Source: Paguma larvata
Lineage: Eukaryota; Chordata; Mammalia; Carnivora; Viverridae
NCBI GenBank assembly: GCA_030068075.1
Contig: CM057826.1
Location: 75,365,312-75,429,311, forward strand
Direction: 5' to 3'
Length of the DNA stretch: 64,000 nucleotides
Under the pieces are notes generated by a model that did no database searches, had not been told where the DNA came from, and worked only from the letters and a program-made list of their open reading frames with translations. A program made the position numbers and the translations under genes. The first letter of the stretch is position 1; every line of letters begins with the position of its first letter. Below, in pieces: positions 36,478-49,000 of the stretch.

Positions 36478-36695
36478 TTTGTTTCTTTAAATTTTTTTAA
36501 CGTTTATTTATTTTCGACAGAGACAGAGCGTGAGCAAGGGAAGGACAGAGAGAGAGGGACACACAGAATCTGAAGCAGGCTTCAGGCTCTGAGCTGTCAG
36601 CACTGAGTCCGATGTGGGCCTCAAACTCACAAACCGTGAGATCATGATCTAAGCCGAAGTTGGATGCTTAACTGACTGAGCCACCCAGGCGCCCT
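36478..36695 (-). mobile_element. Can-SINE, antisense, young
   Basis: TTTAACGTTTATTTATTTTCG, GAGACAGAGCGTGAGCAAGGG and a head ending CACCCAGGCGCCC. Exact duplication TCCCCTGATTCTT at 36465-36477 and 36696-36708. Confidence 0.94.
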
Positions 36696-37024
36696 TCCCC
36701 TGATTCTTAGAAGTATCTTTGTGTCTAACTGGGTCAGGTGCCCATTACTGAGCTAACTGATGCTGCCCAGGGTAATGTGCCCTGCTGGCTGGCTTCGGTT
36801 TGTGTCACATGCTATTCCTCAGCTATCTATGGAGGGTCACTTGGAACCCATGTGCTGAAAGGGAGGGGAACTACCTCAGGGCACTGTTACCAGCAGAAAC
36901 ACAAATGGGCCTGGGTAGTAAAAACAGCCATTTACTGATGTCATTGTTCTCCACACATGCTCACTTTTCCTGTGTTCCCTTTTCATCTCAGATCCAGGTA
37001 AATGCGCCAACGCCTTCTTAATTC

Positions 37025-37145
37025 AATTCCATTCAACAATCAATCACTGAATGTCTGTTTCATGCCTGGCCTTGTGTTGGTCCCTGGAGAAACAGTCGAA
37101 AAAGATATGGATCCTACTTTCAAGAAGCTGATAGGCAATAAATAA
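37025..37145 (-). mobile_element. L2 relic, antisense
   Basis: ATCACTGAATGTCTGTTTC, CATGCCTGGCCTTGTGTTGG and CAAGAAGCTGATAGGCAATAA fit the L2 terminal region. Confidence 0.65.
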
Positions 37146-38026
37146 TCTCTCTTATCTTTAAATAACTAATCTTTTTTTTTTTTTTTTTGCATTTTGTTGA
37201 CGTAATTTAATCTTCTGGCCTCATCAGTACTGTCTTCCTTAGATAGCGGGTTTTTGGAAGACAGGAACCTGCTCTTTTTAGCTTGTTTTGTACTAGTTCT
37301 CAGTTTTCCAGACAACTGCTTTTCATTGAAGAGTATTTCCATGAAAATTACTTTCCCAAAGGAGAAGAGGACATTGGGAATTCATGAAGTTTATCCATTT
37401 AGCTTCAAGTAGTGTCACGCACATTGGTGGAAGATCAAAGTAATGGGAAAGAATTCAACAACCTTCATTATGAACTGCATTACTATTTAACTACTTTGTT
37501 CTTAAAGCACCAAAATACCTAATTTTTAAAGAAAATCTGTCATATAAATTGTCATATTTTACATATTTTTGTAATGCAGCTCATTTTATCTTAAAAATTA
37601 AAAAAAAAAGCTTCCATCAGAGCAAATACCTCCTGATGCAATCCAACTACCTTCATTTTTTTAAAAAAGATACTTCAGGAGACACTTTAGAGCCAATGGT
37701 TTTGTCTGTTTTAATGTTGACAACCTATTCACTTATGAAATAGTCAAGAATGGACTTATTTTCTATACAATTTAAATAATGCAAGGTCCCAAAGGAAACA
37801 TATTTTTTATTTCTTAATTATGATTTGTAACTCCCTGGATCCAGATCTTTGTATGTAGCTTTTTTTCTTTCTTCCTCTTTAATGTCCATCATGACTTTTA
37901 TGGTTTAACCTCTGTCCTCAATTATCCATTTCCTTTTGTAGAGATATTTGTACCTGATGATACCTGAATTTTTGCTGTGGATCTTTTGTTTTTCTTCTTT
38001 TTTCTCATCTTGTGTCTGTTAATACC

Positions 38027-38122
38027 TACATGTATAAATATACATATACCCAGACACTCTTACATACATATATATATATGTCTATGTATGCATATGAACA
38101 TATATATATGTATATACATAAG
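38027..38122. repeat. TA/TG-rich low-complexity tract
   Basis: Alternating TATATA/CATATA runs over about 95 bp. Simple sequence only. Confidence 0.85.
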
Positions 38123-38290
38123 TCAGTATATACTCGTCTATTAAGCTTTATCTAGTTAAAAACAAAAACACTGAGTTTGGTAAGATGAGCATGAACATCA
38201 CCATTTTACAAAAAGAAAGCAGAGTATAGCTGATTGATCTGAATTCTTTTAATTAGTTCTCCGGGAAGCAGTAGAAAAAAGTTCTCCTTG

Positions 38291-38504
38291 GGGCGCCTGA
38301 GTGGCTCAGTTGGTTAAGCATCTGACTTTGGCCCAGGTCATGATCTCACAGTTTCTGAGTTCAAGCCCCACATCAGGCTCTGTGATGACAGCTCAGAGCC
38401 TGGAGCCTGCTTTGGGTTGTTCTGTGTCTCCCGCTTTCTCTGCTCCTCCTCCATTCATGATCTGTCTCTCAAAAATAAATAAATGTTAAAAAAAAAAAAA
38501 GAAA
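38291..38504 (+). mobile_element. Can-SINE, sense, young
   Basis: Complete copy with a head of the GGCGCCTGAGTGGCTCAGTT type and an AATAAATAAATG/poly-A tail. Flanked by the exact 17-bp duplication GAAAAAAGTTCTCCTTG at 38274-38290 and 38505-38521. Confidence 0.95.
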
Positions 38505-38794
38505 GAAAAAAGTTCTCCTTGATGTATGTTCCTAATAAAGGTAATTAAAAATTTTTGCTCTATGTTTATACCTATACATACAAATTCATGAATATTATTT
38601 CTTCTTGGTGGATTGTTTCTTTTATTACTGTATAGATTTCTTCATCTTGGTTAATGACTTTTGACCTTATTTTGCCTGATGTTAATGTTGTTACTCGATC
38701 TTTTTCAAGACTAGTATTTTCGACGATATCTCTGCTTTCTTTACCTTTATTTTGAATTTTCAGTTTGGTTTTTTGTTTTAGTTAAGTTTTTTTT

Positions 38795-39014
38795 TGTTGT
38801 CGTTTTTTTTTTTAATGTTTATTTATTCTTGAGAGACATAGAGACAGAGCGTGAGCAGGGGAAGGGCAGAGAGAGAGGGAGACAGAATTGGAAGCAGACT
38901 CCAGGCTCTGAGCCATCAGCACAGAGTGCGACGTGGGGCTTAAACTCACAGACCATGAGATCACGACCTGAGCTGAAGTCAACTGCTTAACCGACTGAGC
39001 CACCCAGGCGTCCC
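38795..39014 (-). mobile_element. Can-SINE, antisense, inserted in old L1
   Basis: Well preserved copy (GAGACATAGAGACAGAGCGT, head ending CACCCAGGCGTCCC). The near-exact duplication TAGTTAAGTTTTTT / TAGTTAGGTTTTTT flanks it. The surrounding DNA is old antisense L1. Confidence 0.92.
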
Positions 39015-39462
39015 TAGTTAGGTTTTTTAAAAGCAGTGTGTAAGTTGGAATTAAAGAAAAATCAATTGATAATTGCTGTAATTAGATGTATTGTAGTTTT
39101 TTTGTGGCAATTCATATATTGGGCTTATTTCTACTATCTTAACGTTGTGTTTTGTGGTTACTGTTTTTTTTCTTTTTACCTTCCTTGCTTTCTTTACACT
39201 GACGAACTTTTCTTTCTTTCTATTCTTCAAAAGCTATAACTTCTGTTTTTATTATTTTAGTGTTACTCTTAAAATTAAAGATACATTTTTAATTATAACT
39301 TTTCCTAAACAGGGCTTCCATTATTCAGTATGTCTATTCTTTTCCTAAACACAGAAAGGTATTAATATGTTCTAAGTGTGCATTGGGAATCTTTCTGCAA
39401 TGTTATTATTATTTAGATTTTTCTTTTTACCAATTTAACCCTACAGATTTGGTATTTTTGTT

Positions 39463-39485
39463 TTATTATTATTATTATTATTATT
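39463..39485. repeat. (ATT)n microsatellite inside old L1
   Basis: About seven ATT units. Confidence 0.85.
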
Positions 39486-39841
39486 AAAATAGCTGACATT
39501 ATTAACTTCTGTGGTTTGTATTTATTTAACAGTTCTCTTACGGCAGGTGAATGGATGGTAAGCTGAATTTCTGAAAATTTTTTTGTTACTTTCACTGCTA
39601 AATATTGGTTTCAACTATTTAAAAAATTCTAAATTGATACTTTATTTATTTTTTCATCTAATTGGAGTATCACTTACTAAGAGGGGTATTAAAATCTCTA
39701 ACTAAGATGGTGTAATTTTCTATTTCTCTTTTCCATTCGGTCAATTATCACCTTATCACCTTATATGGATTGTTTGAATATTTTAGAATTCCATCTTAAT
39801 TTATCTATTTTTTACATTTATAACTTTGCATTGCTTCTTTT

Positions 39842-40062
39842 TTTTTTTTTTTTTTGAGAGAAAGAGAGGTTGCATGTGAATAAGGGGCACAGAGAGAAAT
39901 AGAGAGAAGAAGAGAGAGAGAGAGAAGCAGGGCTCACTCTGGGCTCATATTTTACCCAAAGTGGGGCTTGTGCTCACTAGATGAGGGACTTGAACTCAGT
40001 TACTGTGAGATCGTGACCTGAGCTGAAGTCAGATACTTAATGACCGAGCCACCCACATGCCT
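39842..40062 (-). mobile_element. Can-SINE, antisense, inserted in old L1
   Basis: Poly-T tail, degenerate GA-rich tract and a core ending CACCCACATGC. Exact 14-bp duplication GCATTGCTTCTTTT at 39828-39841 and 40063-40076. Confidence 0.92.
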
Positions 40063-41103
40063 GCATTGCTTCTTTTAATAGATGGTCTATAATTACATTC
40101 TTAATTTTTCATTTTCCTCAGAGTAAATATTATACCACTTCACATGAAAGAAAGAAAGCTTTCAATACTATAGGTCTCTTTACCCTTGTTGTTTACTCTA
40201 GGTGTCATATATATTTCATTGTACTTTTTAAACCCACAAGACAATACTATAATTTTTGCTTTAAATAATCCTGTGTTTTAAAGAGAGTAAAAGGAAATAC
40301 TACTCTTATATTTACCCAGATATTTACCATTTCTTATATTCTTCATTCTTACCTGAAGATTTAAGTTTCTATCTTCTATCATTTCTCTTCTGTCTGAGGA
40401 ACTTCTCTCAGTACTTTTTGTAGTACAGAATATATATTTTTTGTTTTCTTTTCTTTTATGTCCTAATTTTGCCTTCATATATGGAGATATTTTCACCGGA
40501 TATGGTATGCTGAGTTGAGATTATGTTTTCTCCCCAGCTTTTTAAAGATGTTGTTCCACTGTTTTCTGGCTACTGGAAGCCTTAATAAGTTAATGGTAGT
40601 TCCAAATGTTGTTGCCCTACACAGAATGTATCATTTTCCTCTGGCTGCTTTCAAGATTTACCTGTTGTCTTTGGTTTTCTGCGGTTTAACTACCATGTAC
40701 TCATATATACTTTGCTTCATAGTAGCCCTGCTTGAGGATCTTTGAGATTTCTGAATTTTTAATGTGAAATTTTTATCAAACTTGGGAAATTTTCAATGTT
40801 TTTTATTCAAATATTTTTTCTGTTTCATTTTCCTGTGTGTTGCTGTGACTCCCCTTCTGTGTATGTCTGTTAGGCCTTTTCATATTGTCTAATAGGTCCC
40901 CGAAGTTCTATCTTTTTTTTCAATTTTGTATCTTCTGTTCTTCAGGTTGAATTATTTCTGTTGACCTAACTTAAAGCTCATTAACTTGCTTCTGTCATCT
41001 TCCTTCTGCTATGAAATCCATCCAAATATATTTTTAAAATTTTAGATATTATATTTTTCAGTTCTAGAATTTCCATCATCTTTTAATATATTTCTCTTCT
41101 GAA

Positions 41104-41610
41104 ATTTATTTATTTTTATTTATTTATTTTTGTCTTGACAGAGAGAGAGAAGGCACAAGTGAGCAAGGGGCAGAGAGAAAGAAAATCCTTGGAGGGGCAG
41201 AGGTGGGGGGGTGAAAGAGAGAGAGAGAGAGAGAGAGTTGCAGGGCTCACCCAAAGTGGGGCTCGTGTTCACCTGAAGTGGGGCTCAAGCTCATCTGACA
41301 TGGGTCTCAAACTCACAAACCATGAGATCACGACCTGAGCTGAGGTCAGATTTTTTTTTTAAGTTTTTTAATGTTTATTTATTTTTGAAAGACATAGAGA
41401 CAGAGTATGAGCAGGGAAAGGGCAGAGAGAGAGGGAGACACAGAATCTGAAGCAGGCTCCAGGCTCCAAGCCGTCAGCACAGAGCCCTACGTGGGGCTTG
41501 AACTCACAGACCGTGAGATCATGACCTGAGCCAAAGTCAGCCGCTTAACCAGCTGAGCCACCCAGGCGCCCCTGAAGTCAGATGTTTAATGATTAAGCCA
41601 CCCACGTGCC
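41104..41610 (-). mobile_element. Can-SINE, antisense, split by a nested SINE
   Basis: The outer, older SINE starts with TTTATTTATTTATTTTTG and carries a triplicated 'AGTGGGGCTC' core segment (41257, 41278, 41300 area). It is interrupted at about 41349 and resumes at 41573 with TGAAGTCAGATGTTTAATG, ending CACCCACGTGCCC. Confidence 0.88.
41350..41572 (-). mobile_element. Nested Can-SINE inside the 41104-41610 SINE
   Basis: Complete younger copy (GAAAGACATAGAGACAGAG, head ending CACCCAGGCGCCCC). Its target-site duplication is the host SINE sequence itself: TGAGGTCAGATTTTT on the left and TGAAGTCAGATGTTT on the right. Confidence 0.9.
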
Positions 41611-43444
41611 CTCTGCAGAAATTTATTTATTGTGTACATTTTTTCCTTTAAGTACTTGAGCATAGTTATAATAGGTGCTTTAAAACCCTTGTCTGCTACT
41701 TCCAATTTATGATCGCCAAGGATTGGTCAGTATTTATTATATTTTTCTCTTGAAAGTGGATCATATTTTCCTGGTTGAGTAATTTTGGGTTTTATCCTAG
41801 GTATTGTGAAATGTTATGTTGTGGAAACTCTGTTATATTCCTCCAAAGAGTGTTGACTTTTGTATTTTAGCAGACATTACTTTGGTTGGATTCAAAACAC
41901 AAAGGGAGCATTGGGAAGCAGCTCAAATCTTATTTGGGTTCTTTAATCTTCAGTGGAGTCTGTGCATTGCATGCATGCTTAAGGAATTAGGTAGGGATCT
42001 GTACAGAGTCTATATATAAAATCTGGAGATTTCCTTGTCTGTTTTTTTTTTTCCCCACATAATCATCCTTCTCCCAACTTTCCACTGTTTGTGATTCATT
42101 TGAACTCTGTGCTCTGGTTCTTCAGGTGAAAAAGATTGTGGTTTTTCCTACTGGAATCTTAGCCACATTGTACAGCATCAACTTTTACTTGCTTTCAGGC
42201 TAAAAGTTGTAAAAAATGGAGATTCAAACCTTGCTTTGGTTCTCTCTTTGGTGACTTCAGGTTGTTGCTTTTTGTATTTTGTTCAGACTTTGTAGTTGTT
42301 ATTTGCCAGAGAGTAAGGTGCGGCAGGAGCTTACACACCTGCATCATCATTTAATACCAACTTGATCTTATATCCTTTCTGCTTATATTGGTTTCATGAT
42401 ATCTTATTATTTCTCAATGGATATTGTATCTTCATTTCTTTTTGAACTCCTCCATACATTATTTCAAGCTCATTTTTATGCTTTATAAAATAAATTCCAC
42501 CTCAGGTTAATCTGTTTTCCTCAATGGTTTCTTTTTTTTTTTTTTCAGCTTCTCACTCTTTCTCTCTCTCTTTTTAGAATTTGCAGGCTTATTTTGAATG
42601 TTTTTTGTTTTTTTCTATTTCTCTGTACTATTGACCTGTTTTATGGTTACTTCCAGTTAGTTCTCTGAGCTCCTGGTCAAAAACCAGGATTTATAATCTG
42701 CTCTACTGATACATAGGGGAATGGAGGACCCAGTAGGCAGTGTAGCTGTGCTTCTAGCACCAACGTCATATTTCTCCTTAGGCTCACTGTCCCTGATGAA
42801 GCTAAAGTCCCAATCACGAGGTCTGCCACCTTTTTTCTTAGCTTCCTCGTACATGTGAGAGAACTTACATAAGGCCCTGCTTTTCAGCAGTGATGCTATT
42901 TCCCCATCTTGCATGAAACACTTTCGGCATCCCTTCCTCCACAGGAGTCAAATTCCCACTGGCCAGTTGTTCCCTTCTGACCTGGCTGGCAGCGCACACA
43001 CTTGACACTTTAGCCCCTATCTACTCTTTGGACAGTATGGATATTATCTTTTATATGAATCTGAGTGCATCTTATTTGGTTTCTCTTAGTATTTCGCCCA
43101 TTATTGCTATGTGTTTTGAGTAGATGCTGTTTATAAAGCGTGATCCCACTGTATAAGTAGTCCAGGAAGTGAAGACAAGTTTTTCTATCCTCTCTAGTAC
43201 ATACAGCAATGCCTCTCTATATTCTTTTGGTTGCTCCTTTCTGTGTCTATCAGAAAATACATTAAATTTTCCTTTCTATTGTTTTGTGTAAGCCAGATCA
43301 TGCCATCTTACTTGTATGAAGCCAGGCCTTCTGATTTTATAATTAAGGTGAAGAAGATGGAGTTAGTAAGTATTTATATGTAAGGTAAGGATATCAAGAA
43401 GAGGAAGGGATAGTATTTGTGAAGAGGACACATTATAATTTTGG

Positions 43445-43560
43445 GGTTAAGATAACAGATTGTGGAGTCCAAGTGTATGGGCCACAATCCTGGCTCTACC
43501 GTGTACTGGCTCTGTGGTGCTGAAAAGTCTCATATTCAACAGCTGGTAATAGACTTCCTA
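43445..43560 (+). mobile_element. MIR relic, sense
   Basis: ACAGATTGTGGAGTCCAAGTG, CACAATCCTGGCTCTACCG and TGTACTGGCTCTGTGG follow the MIR head. Confidence 0.65.
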
Positions 43561-43965
43561 TTAGGCAGAAAACTTCTAATTTTGATTCAGAAAAAAGACT
43601 TTGATAGGCTATTGGTATAGATGATGAAACTCTTAAGATAAAACTAATCATATTTCTCCAGGACAAAATAAGGACTCCTTATTTTGTAGTGAACTTCTGT
43701 ATAGGGGAAAATAAAATTCATTTTTTTTGCTCCTGAAAGGGAATGGATATAGAGTATGGTGTTGTGATGCTAAGGCATGATGGAGGAGGACTAAGCACTG
43801 AAAGTTCTCCAGTGGTGGTATGGCTAAAGGACATCTCAAGAATAAGAATGCATATTGCTTACTGTAAAGATGCTTCTTTTCCTGAACCATGATCCTGTCT
43901 TGTTTCACAGCCCCCAAATTTCAGGTGACATCACTAACCTCATTGATGGGTTATATGAGATTTAT

Positions 43966-44261
43966 TTTTATTTTTATTTTTAGAGAGAGAAGAGCACATG
44001 AGCAGGAGAGAGAGGCAGAAGGAGAGAGAGAGAAAGAAGATGAGAGAGAGAGAGAATATAAATACATATATATATATTTTTTTTTTTTCAAAAGAGAGAG
44101 AGTAGGGAAGGGGCAGAGAGAGGGGAGAGAAAGAATCCTAAACAGGTGCCACACTGTTAGCATGGAGCCAGATGGGGGGGCTCCATCCCATGACCTTGGG
44201 ATCATGACCTGAGCTGAAATCGAGAGTCGGATGCTCAATGGTCTGAGTCACCAAGGTGCCC
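43966..44261 (-). mobile_element. Composite Can-SINE, antisense
   Basis: Two T-rich tails are present, one at 43966-43981 and a second (TATATATATA plus poly-T) at 44065-44090, each followed by a GA-rich tract. There is only one inverted head, ending CACCAAGGTGCCC. This suggests a SINE inserted into, or recombined with, another SINE. Confidence 0.8.
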
Positions 44262-45835
44262 AAGATTTTATGTATTTATAATTTTTAATGGAAATAATAT
44301 GCTGAGGCAGTCCATAGACTGAATGAAATCCTCAGAACCAGTGGAAGGAGCCCCAGAGGTGAACAAGAAAATAGATGATCTTTGAGTATTTATAGAATCC
44401 CAAGAAGGGCTTCCGATTGTAATTAGGAGATCCTAAGTTAACAGGTGGTTCCAAAATATGAGGAAAGGATGGAAGGTGAAGCAAGCAGAAGAACTCTTTG
44501 TTGAGGAGGGGAGGTTAAAGATCAACCGAAGGCATCTTATACACATCATCTGATCATTCATACACTAATTCTGACCATAAGTACTTACAGAAGATTCTTA
44601 TTTGTGATAGAGGTGTTCTCTAAAGTTGCCACAAACACTGAATTAATGATATCGAACTAAGAGAAAACAGAGTTAGGTCTCTGTGAGCCTAACTCTATAG
44701 GCTCACAATATTGATCAATGTTATGACTGATTAATATGTAACCTTCTTTTAGGTGTGTTTCCATTTAGAGACACCTTATTTAACATAGACCGTTGACACA
44801 TTAACATTGAATTCATGGCCACCAGCTCCCTAACTCACTCCTGAAAGAAGTTTCTCTCATATATAGACTTTTTGTGTGAAGCACATCAAGACTTCCTATG
44901 GTTAGGAACACTAGACAGAACTGTATTACTTTGCTTGTGGGTTATTTTAAACAGCAGAATGGCTAACAGAAAGCACAGAATCATGAAAAACACGTGGCAC
45001 TAAACAGACCACAGAAAGAACACTCATTTATAGTATAGTAGCTGAAACAAGAAGGCAGAATGTCATCTTGTTCAACTTCAGCTTTGAATGTGAACTTCGG
45101 ATGATTTTTTTCTTTTTCTCTTTCTTTTTTTCTTTGCTGCTCTGCACATGTCTGTGAGTGACCTCAACAGCACAGCAAGTATTGATTTGGAGGTGACAAA
45201 TAAATTTTAGTGAGTAGGCAAATTAACAAGTACAAAGTCCATAAATAATGAAGATTACCTGCATTTTTATCTTGAGAGGTGTCAAAATGCGTTTAGGACT
45301 TGGCAGCCACAGGAAAATCTTCAGTTCTGCTCCTAATATTCCAAATGAAAAGAAAAAAATAGAACGTGATCTTTAATTATATACTCCTATTCAAAACCCA
45401 GTTAGAGAATATAGGACAAGTTCAGTAACTCTACTTCTTTTAGAGGTTCTGCTTTCGTACAAAATGTGCACTTCCTCCAGAAAATTAATGAAATAAATTC
45501 CTAAAAATGTAAAACTCAGAAGTTTACAGACTTATGAGTTCTTTCTGAGTAATATGTAGAAAAATTTAGGGGTAACTGGATACATTAAAATTAGTTTTAG
45601 TCTATATTCCCCAAAGTCCCAATGGCTTTTGAAATTTAAGCACTTAGAAACATTTATGAAACCACAGCCATTACTAACAGAATGTATAAAAATTTGCAAT
45701 CACTAAAGATTCCTCCCTGACATCCTCAAGTTCCGAGTAAGTCAAGCAGGTATCTAACTCCACAATTCAGACCATATTGACTGGATCAAAAATAGAGCAT
45801 TCAAATAAAAAACAACAACAACAACAAACTTTAGT

Positions 45836-46039
45836 GAGGCATCTGGGTGGCTCAGTCAGTTAAGATTCCAACCTTTACTTTCGGTTCGGTCATGAATGCA
45901 AGCCCAGCGTGGGACTCTGTGCTAACAGTTAACAGCACAAATGAGTCTTGCTTGGTATTCTGTCTCCCTTTCTCTATAGCCCTTCTCCGTGCACGTGCAG
46001 TCTCTCTCTCAAAAATAAACAAACATTAAAAAAAAACAA
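45836..46039 (+). mobile_element. Can-SINE, sense, diverged
   Basis: Head GAGGCATCTGGGTGGCTCAG, a shortened core (the GATCTCACAGTTC part is lost) and an AAAATAAACAAACATT tail. An ACA/ACAACA-type simple repeat precedes it. Confidence 0.85.
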
Positions 46040-49000
46040 TTTAAAGATATTAGTAATAAAAATGTAGTATTGGGTATCTGACTTCAGAGAACGAATCCTA
46101 TTTTTAAAACTTTGGCAGTCAGAGTCTATTTACCTGGCGCTTCTTTCTCTCCTTTCCATTTATTATCTGTAGCAGCCAAGATTTATCCAATAAAAAAATT
46201 ATGTACAGCAACAGGGAATACTCTTATCTTATTAAAACTATTTATATGTGGTGTTCATGAGGGTACACCATGGACCAAGTTCATGAGGGTACACCAAGGA
46301 AGGATGTAATAAAGCCTCTGCTTAAATGGTGTCAGCATAAGAGTAAGACAAGTGAATAGGGTTAGAAAGAAAATGTCTTGGTCCCACTACAGGTACCACT
46401 ATCAGAATGTGGCAGTTAGTCAAAGAGATTTTAATCTGAATAAAACTTTAGGAAGCTCAGACTTATAGGTACCTAATTAGTGATCAGAATTTCTCTATCA
46501 GATGTGTGCAGGGGGGAAACTTGATGGAATGGTAGTCAGTAGTGACTTGTGTCTTTCCCTACAGGGGGTACCAGGTCACCTTCTGTAGGGTTCATGCCTT
46601 GATCCTTTTGTCTAATGGAGCCATAATATCTTGCTTGGTTTTCCTGTTGTGCAAGGAAATGAAATCTTTAATTTTGCATTGCCAGGGTTCGGTAAGTACT
46701 CTGTGCCCAGATAAAAGATTTATGTTAACTGGATCGTTTGGAAGCTTGATTTTACAAATGTGGTCCCCCCAGTGCCATGCTTAACCTGAATAAACTAAAT
46801 GTGGCACCTAATATTCCTCTCTGCCTGTGGTAAGAAATGTAAGCAATAAGTGTTGATATTACCTGAATTAAAATCGACACGATATACAGATTAAAAAAAA
46901 ATCCCAAACCTTATTTGTTTTTTTAAATTTATTTACCACTATTTGGATTACTAGAGTAGGTGATCAATGAATGGCATTAGCCATATAAAGAGGTTAGATG
47001 CTAATTTTTCCACCTGTTGGGAGACAGGATCACATAGTAATATGGCCGTAAGAGCCCATTTTACAGATGGAGGTAAATATATACATGGAGACACTAGGTG
47101 ACATATCTAGGAGAAATGGACTTAATCAGAACTAGACATTGATATAAAATATACACAGCACCTTTACCTTATTATTTACCTGACTCCTTTGTTTCGAACC
47201 CAGGAAGTGAGGTTTTGTTTACTTGTAAGGATTCCGGTTGAAGCCTATCAAAACTGGACCAAGGGCCTTGGGGTCTGTTAACAAATAGTAAAATACATGC
47301 TTTGACTTGCTTAGAAATTGCTTAAAACATTAATCACACTCATATCACTTGACTGAATTGTCTACCTCCCTGTTTTATTTCAATCTCCGTTCAGTAGTCA
47401 GTGAACAGAAAGCATCTTGCGGTACCGTTTCTTTTCTACTTCCCTGACTTCTCTTAATGTGTTCTGTTTTGTCTTTGAAAGATAAATGCAGAAATTTGAA
47501 ATGATTTAAAGAAATAGAGAAACTTCCAGGCCAGATTCTATACTTCCCGGTGTGACCTAGAAAGAAGGCAAACCCATTAGCGCAGGATTTGATTTCCTTG
47601 GAGAAGCCCTGCACTTACCAAAGCAGGTATTTGTAAGCATTGAGTCCATTGGCTCATATAGTAGACAGCTCTCCTGCCTCTGAACACTTACACACAAATG
47701 GCAAGAATAGTTTCACTTTCTTACTTGCAGTCAGATATGATCTATCTTTCCTATCATGCTCAGCATGGACTCACAGCTTCACTTGTCTACAGAGAGATGA
47801 TCATGGAAAGGGGCAGACCCAGCAAACTATATTATTTACCACATGACAGATCATATGTTAGAACATTATAAGCACATTGTCATATCTGATCCTCCCAACA
47901 ACCTATGGAAGTGAATACTATTCACATTTTATGGTGAAAGGTTGAAATTCAAGCAATTAAAATGACTTGTTAAAAATGCTATGGTTAGTAAGTGGAGATG
48001 GTTGCTACACTTGGGCACAAAACAAAATTAGAAGCTTGGTGTAAAGAAGGCCCAGGAAGAAAGCAAAGGGTACAACACCTGTGAGGAATCAAATCTGCCT
48101 GGAGTCCTTTTGGGAGGTTCAGTCACTCCTTTTGCAGAATCAGATGAGTAGTACAGTTGTCTATGTCCTTGCTCTTTTACTAAATTCATCCCCCTCTCAC
48201 AACAGGGGAAGTTTTTCTTCATTTAGAGGTCATGTTTTTAAAGCTATTGACCTGCAGTTGTCATCACATTCTTCCTACTTCAAATAGTCTGAGTATTAAG
48301 GTAAAGATATTCTCTATCACTATGCTGCTAACCAAACTGACCCTTCAAGCATAGAGAAAGAGCTAACTCAGGAAAAATAAATAATACTTGCCTCCTTTCT
48401 AAAATATACATGGAGGAATATCGCCATTCTGGAATAGAAGTAGACCATGCAAGAAGGCAGGAGTCTAGAACAAAGAAAAAAAAAGTAAAGAAGTACATTA
48501 AGCACAATTGGTAAGTAGAAAAAAAGGCTTAATAAGGCAGCTGGGTTCAGGAGAGGGAGATCAGTGGAGAGAAGAGGAAAATTCCCCTTCGACATTTTCT
48601 TCAACACATGCTAGAAGAAAAGAAACTCAGGGTTGGTCTTCCTCTTCCATGTTTCTCAGTGGTCAAGTTTCATGCTACAGGGCTCTAACTCCTTAGCGCT
48701 TCTGGGTTGTGTGGTCTGGCCTGCAGCGACTGCTTAGGAAGCCAGCCTCTACAGATTCAGTGTGGCATTTCATGCAGAAGTGGAGAGAATGACAGCAATA
48801 AGGGGCATGGATGTGTCACAGGGCTATGCAGGCATGGGAGTTCACCTAGAGTTCCAGCTTGCTTGAAGAACTTATCAATGGCACCAGTATAAGGCATCTG
48901 CAGAATGGTCCAGGTAGTGATTATTATCTTTGGAAAGAATGAGATGATCAGACATTCTGAGAAGGCGCAAAGGATTGTGTCCAATAAGCAGGGCTGTCAA

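Larger units (their letters stand above)
38540..42350 (-). mobile_element. Old L1 in antisense, broken by four SINEs
   Basis: Stretches at 38580-38779, 39030-39827, 40080-41095 and 41617-42330 read as the reverse complement of an old mammalian L1. Landmarks include CTTTCAAGATTTACCTGTTG, ATCAAACTTGGGAAATTTTC, TCAGTTCTAGAATTTCCATC, and the near-5' stretch with TAATTTTGGGTTTTATCC and TATTCCTCCAAAGAGTGTTG. No reading frame survives. SINEs at 38795, 39842, 41104 and 41350 sit in it. Edges are approximate. Confidence 0.75.

Noticed and set aside
42657..42914. 85-codon minus frame with KKKGGRPRDWDFSFIRD
   Set aside because: It looks protein-like, but I could not tie it to any family. At this length an open frame is not significant by itself, and it borders old L1 DNA. 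Not called as a gene; a translated search would decide.
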